Positions 60,501-64,000 of a stretch of DNA of 64,000 bases are shown one piece after another. Position numbers and translations under genes: made by a program. Position 1 is the first letter of the stretch, and each line of letters opens with the position of its first letter. The notes beneath the pieces are model-generated. The model did no database searches, was not told the origin of the DNA, and saw only the letters and a program-made list of their open reading frames with translations. The stretch is from Archivesica marissinica (taxonomy: Eukaryota; Mollusca; Bivalvia; Venerida; Vesicomyidae), in contig CM026400.1 of NCBI GenBank assembly GCA_014843695.1, forward strand, positions 43,094,616 to 43,158,615. Reading direction: 5' to 3'.

Positions 60501-62682
60501 AGTTGGAATACTTTGTTTTTACCGTTGTTTCCTAACAAGATGTTGCGGTATGATAAATGTGATTTTTATCAAAATCATGTTAATTAACTGATAACATTGT
60601 TTTACAAAAAGTACCCATTGAATATACTGTAAGAGACTGTCGAGATATAGTAATTTAATAATCATAAGAAGCGATAGTGGAATAAATTTGCTAGCATGTT
60701 GTGCAAAGGAAACAACGATAAAAACAGAGGAGAGAGAAATCCAATAAGCTTTCAGCTTTCATTCCAATCCACTTGTATTTATTGTGTAACGGTAGCGACG
60801 ATAAATAAACATAACCACACACACCAATAGAATTCAAACATTCAGTAAATTATGTTATATAATGTCGAATAAATATGTTTAAACCAAAAACAGAGGAAAA
60901 TACTTAATAGGACCTATCTACTTTAGGGAGTATTCAGGGGCAGTAACTCACCGATGTCTCTCATTGCTTGGTTTGGGTATTCATGTACAGTTTGTATTTG
61001 GTCAGGTATTCCTGTACAAACTAACTTCATAACGAGTGTGGGCTGTTGTCTAATGTTGTTAAAACTTGTGGCCCAAACCATTTTCATGCTATGTATAGTA
61101 TCTTTATGTGTATGTCATACAGTCAAACCTGTGTTAGTGGTCACCTCCATTAAGCAGCCAACTAGTATTAAGCAGCCAGTTTCAAGATTCCCTATATGTT
61201 GTTTTACTATACATTTGACCTCCATTAAGCAACCAATTAGTATTAAGCAGCCAGTTTCAAGATTCCCTATATGTTGTTTTACTAAACATTTGACCTCCAT
61301 TAAGCAGCCAATCTGTATTAAGCAGCCAGTTTCAAGATTCCCTATATGTTGTTTTACTAAACATTTGACCTCTATTAAGCAACCAACTAGTATTAAGCAG
61401 CCAGTTTCAAGATTCCCTATATGTTGTTTTACTAAACATTTGACCTCCATTAAGCAGCCAATCTGTATTAAGCAGCCAGTTTCAAGATTCCCTATATGTT
61501 GTTTTACTAAACAATTGACCTCCATTAAGCAACCACCTGTGCTAAACAGCCACTTTTTCAGACTCCCTTGGCTGGCTGCTTAAGACAGGTTTGACTGTAT
61601 TTACTATTGATTTGCAATAAAATATGATTATAGAGTGACCAACTCAACTCACCTCATCCGCCAGTCAGTATAATACAGAGTATTCATGTACAGTGTTAGT
61701 CCAAAGTAATGGCCAACGATGTCTCTATGTATAGTATGTCGGTTGGAGCCATCCAGGTTTGCCTTCTCGATTCTATTCGTACCGCCATCAGCCCAGTATA
61801 TAACTCCAGCTATAAACAGATCTTATTGTTTTCAGGTCTGCATTCAATGTGTACCATACATAATGTGAAATATAATTCTCTCATATAAAAGTAAAAAGTA
61901 AAGTGTTTGTTTATTATAGTGTCACCCCTATTTAAAGGGCCAGCCATTTCTGACTTATGAGACACCTCTTTTTTTATGAACATCAGTACTTCCCGAATCC
62001 TATGCTTGTGTGCCAGACGTCAGGCTGGTAGGCAATCGGTAACCATTATTTAACTAGCTGGCGGCTCACCAACCGGCCATATCAGAACGAAACCCTGACG
62101 AGATTCGAACCTTCGACCTCCCGCTCCGTAGGCGGACGCCTTAACCACTGGGCTACGGAGATTATATTATATTACATGATGCTATCAACCAATTAAATGA
62201 CCATTAAATACAACATCCGAACGAGTGCTTTATAATGGGCCATGTATCTTACTGGACAAAATTTTGTATAAAAATTGTAAACAAAAAAGATATGGAGAAG
62301 TGGGGCTCCCAGAGGGCGAAGTCAGGGTCCCTATGGCGACTATTTCGCCCACATCGCCATCTAGAATGATCCCTGATCATATATCACATGATGTCATCTA
62401 CCAAGAAACTTTATTTGGAGCTGGTCTCTATTTGGAGCTGGTCTTTATTTGGAGCTGGTCTCTATTTGGAGCTGGTCTTTATTTGGAGCTGGTCTTTACT
62501 TGGAGCTGGTCTATTAAGCATAAGTATGACTGTGCTTGATAGAATCATACAAACCTTTGTTATCCACGGCTATAGCATTAGGCCATTTAAGTCCCGAGTT
62601 GATGATCAATTGGCGGTTAGAGCCGTCATAATTTGATGTCTCAATCTTTGGATTGTGTCCCCAGTCACTCCAGTATATTTGG
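45439..62682 (-). CDS. Multidomain type I membrane receptor, right-arm inverted copy (gene overview; 5' part beyond window)
   Basis: Reading leftwards from 62682, ten exons mirror the left-arm gene: 62555-62682, 61653-61809, 60004-60113, 58164-58292, 56481-56675, 54918-55160, 51819-52019, 49756-49944, 48464-48602 and 45439-45577. The nine that are complete in both arms have exactly the left-arm length and the same splice phases. This copy supplies the complete tail and stop. I saw no frameshift or stop in these exons, and the few differences I found are single substitutions such as T for A in the HYR exon and N for S in sushi 2. Introns match except for private insertions and array sizes. Whether it is a paralogue or the other haplotype is open (see findings). 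Confidence 0.85.
45655..45725. repeat. 34-bp minisatellite, right-arm short version
   Basis: About two units of GGCTTGTACAAGAGGCAGGG type, mirroring 31716-31937. Confidence 0.8.
45726..45971. mobile_element. CAGGG...CTAG TIR element, right-arm copy
   Basis: CAGGGTTCATTCTAG to CTAAACTGATCCCTG; mirror of 31472-31715. Confidence 0.72.
45972..47029. other. Intron, mirror of 30401-31471
   Basis: No exon or repeat family recognised; AT-rich sequence matching the left arm in reverse. Confidence 0.55.
47030..47265 (-). repeat. Pyrimidine tract plus TAG minisatellite, right arm
   Basis: About seven units, complement of TTTTTTCTCTCTCTTTGTAG; mirrors 29690-30400. Confidence 0.88.
47362..48195. repeat. 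22-bp minisatellite, right arm, about 37 units
   Basis: Units of GTGTGGTACCTAGCCGCTGC then AC, each with a CACGTG across the unit junction. A middle section (47730-48070) has many 1-3-bp deletions. Confidence 0.92.
48464..48602 (-). CDS. Right-arm receptor exon: stalk and transmembrane helix
   Basis: 139 bp, the same length and phases as 29073-29211, flanked by AG (48604-48603) and GT on the minus strand. It encodes the same Gly/Ser-rich stalk and hydrophobic helix, with a silent Arg codon change near the end. Confidence 0.87.
48863..49068 (-). mobile_element. SINE-A copy, right arm
   Basis: Mirror of 28610-28812. Confidence 0.8.
49084..49300 (-). mobile_element. SINE-A copy, right arm
   Basis: Mirror of 28376-28585. 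Confidence 0.8.
49410..49683 (+). mobile_element. SINE-B copy, right arm
   Basis: Mirror of 27985-28258, with the same anticodon-arm deletion (GTCCAGTGGTTAACAGGGAT). Confidence 0.85.
49756..49944 (-). CDS. Right-arm receptor exon: sushi domain 3
   Basis: 189 bp, mirrored from 27727-27915 with identical splice phases and the same translation ([19 protein letters not shown]). Confidence 0.88.
50243..51305. repeat. 49-bp sushi-derived minisatellite, right arm, about 22 units
   Basis: Complement of the units at 26550-27428. Several units are shortened by small deletions, and many carry GGTGGGCACTG where left units have the complement of CCCTCC. Confidence 0.9.
51375..51545. mobile_element. CAGTCTACATCCG-family MITE, right arm
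   Basis: Mirror of 25511-25681 (CAGTCTACATACACTATGTC start). Confidence 0.7.
51819..52019 (-). CDS. Right-arm receptor exon: sushi domain 2
   Basis: 201 bp, mirrored from 25042-25242. It differs by Asn for Ser in the NLSNNGQIT segment. Its acceptor is the first of about ten acceptor-like copies that continue to about 52480. Confidence 0.88.
52020..52480 (-). repeat. 48-bp minisatellite carrying a 3' splice site, right arm, about 10 units
   Basis: Complement of CTTCCAGTAAACAGATGTAC units. One unit near 52117 has lost the AG (CTTCCAC). The receptor frame stays open leftwards to rightwards through most units. Confidence 0.92.
52540..52850. repeat. SINE-A tail triplication, right arm
   Basis: Mirror of 24405-24718, also three units. 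Confidence 0.83.
53060..53875. repeat. 66-bp minisatellite, right arm, about 12 units
   Basis: Complement of the units at 23060-24200. Confidence 0.9.
53921..54160. mobile_element. TTAA-type MITE, right arm only
   Basis: TTAACCCTTTCAACACC to GGTGTTGAATGGGTTCAA. The left arm has a plain TTAA and about 26 bp of other sequence here (22980-23012). Confidence 0.78.
54215..54452. mobile_element. TAACCCTTT-family TIR element, right arm
   Basis: Mirror of 22671-22909, with ends TAACCCTTTCCCTCATAG and TATGAAGGAAAGGGTTA. Confidence 0.78.
54565..54865 (-). mobile_element. SINE-E copy, right arm
   Basis: Mirror of 22268-22570. Confidence 0.75.
54918..55160 (-). CDS. Right-arm receptor exon: HYR domain
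   Basis: 243 bp, mirrored from 21974-22216 with the same phases. It reads DNSGITPVF where the left copy has DNSGIAPVF. The acceptor on this strand is CTGTTATAG. Confidence 0.88.
55200..55762. mobile_element. TACCGTAATCATCT element split by a SINE, right arm
   Basis: Mirror of 21645-21937, interrupted at 55223-55486. Confidence 0.82.
55223..55486 (+). mobile_element. SINE-C copy, right arm only, with target-site duplication
   Basis: Full copy from TAACAGTCTCCGTGGCCCAG to AAACACTTTACTTT. It is flanked by TATAGG at 55217-55222 and 55487-55492. The left arm has a single CCTATA (21915-21920) here. Confidence 0.87.
56090..56232. repeat. About 43-bp triplication, right arm only
   Basis: Three copies of GTTTGTATAGCTATACAATA then GATATGTACTATACATAATGAAC. 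The left arm has one copy at about 21260-21303. Confidence 0.85.
56481..56675 (-). CDS. Right-arm receptor exon: sushi domain 1
   Basis: 195 bp, mirrored from 20809-21003, with the same cysteine pattern and GTGAGT donor. Confidence 0.88.
57054..57348. repeat. 36-bp minisatellite, right arm only
   Basis: Eight nearly identical units of AAGGTGGTGGGTGCTGTATA then GCTAGGAGGTTAACAT. No counterpart exists in the left arm. Its low divergence suggests recent growth. Confidence 0.92.
57998..58152 (+). mobile_element. SINE-A copy, right arm, internally deleted
   Basis: Mirror of 19668-19845. Confidence 0.78.
58164..58292 (-). CDS. Right-arm receptor exon: EGF-like domain
   Basis: 129 bp, mirrored from 19528-19656; the six cysteines and the GGCSHIC motif are intact. 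Confidence 0.89.
58361..58606. mobile_element. TTAA-flanked MITE, right arm
   Basis: Mirror of 19215-19459. Confidence 0.8.
58645..58862 (+). mobile_element. SINE-B copy, 3' truncated, right arm
   Basis: Mirror of 18966-19172. Confidence 0.8.
58989..59159 (+). pseudogene. Axonemal dynein light chain-like exon, right-arm copy with +1 frameshift
   Basis: This is the mirror of 18674-18843. It is 171 bp instead of 170: after ATGCACAAC it reads CATTCTGG where the left copy has CTGCTGG, shifting the frame if translation enters at the ATG. Beyond that the same protein frame continues ([17 protein letters not shown], then CMERGELL). The difference supports the view that neither copy is under strong selection. 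Confidence 0.45.
59185..59470 (+). mobile_element. SINE-B copy, right arm
   Basis: Mirror of 18362-18652, with a small deletion near its 3' end (AGACTCATATGGGCAACC). Confidence 0.83.
59621..59980. mobile_element. Nested MITE pair, right arm
   Basis: Mirror of 17827-18203; the inner element is 59628-59788. Confidence 0.8.
60004..60113 (-). CDS. Right-arm receptor exon: end of the propeller
   Basis: 110 bp, mirrored from 17694-17803 with the same GTATGT donor. One difference lies near the exon start (serine-glycine linker). Confidence 0.83.
60271..60485 (+). mobile_element. SINE-A copy, right arm
   Basis: Mirror of 17322-17535. Confidence 0.85.
61120..61597. mobile_element. TA-flanked MITE with internal repeats, right arm, no SINE
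   Basis: CAGTCAAACCTGTGTTAGTG to GACAGGTTTGACTG with TA flanks. It contains about six internal 75-bp units and lacks the SINE found at 16327-16557. Confidence 0.86.
61653..61809 (-). CDS. Right-arm receptor exon: LDL-receptor class B repeats 5-6
   Basis: 157 bp, mirrored from 15847-16003, with the VIYWAD and LYYTDW motifs retained. Confidence 0.88.
61893..62165 (-). mobile_element. SINE-C copy, right arm
   Basis: Mirror of 15537-15785; head complement GATTCGAACCTTCGACCTCC and CCACTGGGCTACGGAG. Confidence 0.83.
62408..62516. repeat. 17-bp minisatellite, right arm, about 6 units
   Basis: Complement of the units at 14196-15287, at a tenth of their number. Confidence 0.9.
62555..62682 (-). CDS. 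Right-arm receptor exon: LDL-receptor class B repeat 4
   Basis: 128 bp, mirrored from 14027-14154, encoding [11 protein letters not shown]. The next upstream exon would lie beyond the window, past the mirrored arrays at 62760-64000. Confidence 0.88.
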
Positions 62683-62759
62683 CTAAGAAGAACAAGTACA
62701 TGTTATTTGGTTAGTTGTTGACTGTATTTGAAATAGGCTATGAATAATATTGTGATAAG

Positions 62760-63345
62760 ATTCTTCCTTAAATATGGATCTTAGTCGGATGTGGGGGTTG
62801 ATTGGGAATTAGGTGGATGTGGGGATTGATTGGGAATTAGGTGGATGTGGGGGTTGATTGAGAATTAGGTGGATGTGGGGGTTGATTGGGATCTTAGTCA
62901 GATGTGGTGGGTTTAATGGATTTTAGTCGGATGTGGGGTTTAATGGATTTTAGTCGGATGTGAGGGTTTATTGGATTTTAGTCGGATGTGAGGGTTTATT
63001 GGATTTTAATCGGATGTGGGTTTATTGGATTTTAGTCGGATGTGGGGTTTAATGGATTTTAGTCGGATGTGGGGTTTATTGGATTTTAGTCGGATGTGAG
63101 GGTTTATTGGATTTTAATCGGATGTGGGTTTATTGGATTTTAGTCGGATATGGGGCTTAATGGATTTTAGTTGGATGTGGGGTTTATTGGATTTTAGTCG
63201 GCTGTGAGGGTTTATTGGATTTTAAGCGGATGTGGGTTTATTGGGATTTTAGTCGGATGTGGGGTTTATTGGATTTTAGTCGGATGTGAGGGTTTATTGG
63301 ATTTTAGTCGGATGTGAGGGTTTATTGGGATTTTAGGCTGATGTA
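62760..63345. repeat. About 27-30-bp minisatellite, right arm
   Basis: About 20 units of GGATTTTAGTCGGATGTGGG then GTTTATT; mirrors 13627-13935. Confidence 0.87.
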
Positions 63346-63434
63346 ATGGTTGATTGTTGCACACTATATAAAACCAAACTATGAAAGAAATGTTGTAAGT
63401 TTCTATAGCAAGTAAGTAATTTTGCCATATAATA

Positions 63435-64000
63435 GAATAACTACTGTACATCCTCGGTAGAATAACTACGGTACATCCTCGGTAGAATAACTACTGTACA
63501 TCCTCGGTAGAATAACTACGGTACATCCTCAGTAGAATAACTACTGTATATCCTCAGTAGAATAACTACTGTATATCCTCAGTAGAAGGTAGAATAACTA
63601 CTGTATATCCTCAGTAGAATAACTACTGTATATCCTCAGTAGAAGGTAGAATAACTACTGTATATCCTCAGTAGAAGGTAGAATAACTACTGTATATCCT
63701 CAGTAGAATAACTACTGTATATCCTCAGTAGAAGGTAGAATAACTACTGTATATCCTCAGTAGAAGGTAGAATAACTACTGTATATCCTCAGTAGAATAA
63801 CTACTGTACATCCTCGGTAGAATAACTACTGTACATCCTCAGTAGAAGGTAGAATAACTACTGTATATCCTCAGTAGAAGGTAGAATAACTACTGTACAT
63901 CCTCAGTAGAATAACTACTGTATATCCTCAGTAGAAGGTAGAATAACTACGGTACATCCTCAGTAGAATAACTACTGTATATCCTCAGTAGAATAACTAC
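63435..64000. repeat. 25-bp minisatellite, right arm, continues past the window
   Basis: Complement of the 12150-13626 array, but most units read ATATCCTCAGTAGAA or ACATCCTCGGTAGAA; longer 32-bp units carry an extra AAGGTAG. Confidence 0.88.

Noticed and set aside
1..64000. CRISPR array or other prokaryotic repeat system
   Set aside because: Repeats are head-to-tail without unique spacers, and spliced animal genes run through the window.
1..64000. An endogenous virus or LTR retrotransposon
   Set aside because: I saw no reverse transcriptase, integrase or capsid motifs and no long terminal repeats in either strand.

Overview
This is a stretch of animal nuclear DNA. Coding sequence sits in short exons with GT..AG junctions. 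It is separated by long introns full of tRNA-derived SINEs, TIR-bounded MITEs and minisatellites. The repertoire (SRCR, LDL-receptor class B, HYR and sushi modules; tRNA-headed SINEs; very high minisatellite load) suggests a marine or freshwater invertebrate, most likely a bivalve mollusc. I cannot name the species.

Layout. (1) 1-32134, + strand: sixteen exons of one large gene for a type I membrane receptor, with its start before the window. The order is SRCR, SRCR, a six-bladed YWTD propeller, EGF-like, sushi, HYR, sushi, sushi, a transmembrane helix and a short tail with an NPSY motif. All exon phases agree, and about 911 residues are visible once the tail end is read from the second copy. 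(2) 32135-33134: a gap of exactly 1000 N inside the last exon. (3) 33135-45438: a region not mirrored elsewhere in the window. It holds a complete three-exon PIN1-type prolyl isomerase gene (+), a FLYWCH-like exon fragment and many SINEs and MITEs. (4) 45439-64000: an inverted second copy (- strand) of the receptor gene, from its stop codon back to the third propeller exon, continuing past the window edge. All ten mirrored coding exons keep the same length and phase; the last one is cut by the gap in the left arm.

The two arms match in exons and most intron sequence. They differ by clean insertions (a 791-bp TA-flanked element and a SINE only on the left; another SINE only on the right) and by minisatellite sizes that change in both directions. 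They are either an old inverted duplication or, more simply, two haplotypes scaffolded tail to tail across the N gap.

The most unusual feature is where the intronic minisatellites come from. Several were seeded from recognisable sequence: the end of a MITE, the inside of a MITE, an exon with its 5' splice site (about 20 donor copies), a 3' splice site (6 or 10 acceptor copies in a 48-bp unit that stays open in the exon's frame), and a piece of a sushi exon. An antisense axonemal-dynein-light-chain-like exon, wedged between SINEs, lies in one intron of both arms.

The receptor looks like a scavenger/endocytic or adhesion protein. PIN1 is a separate housekeeping gene, convergent with the right-arm copy.
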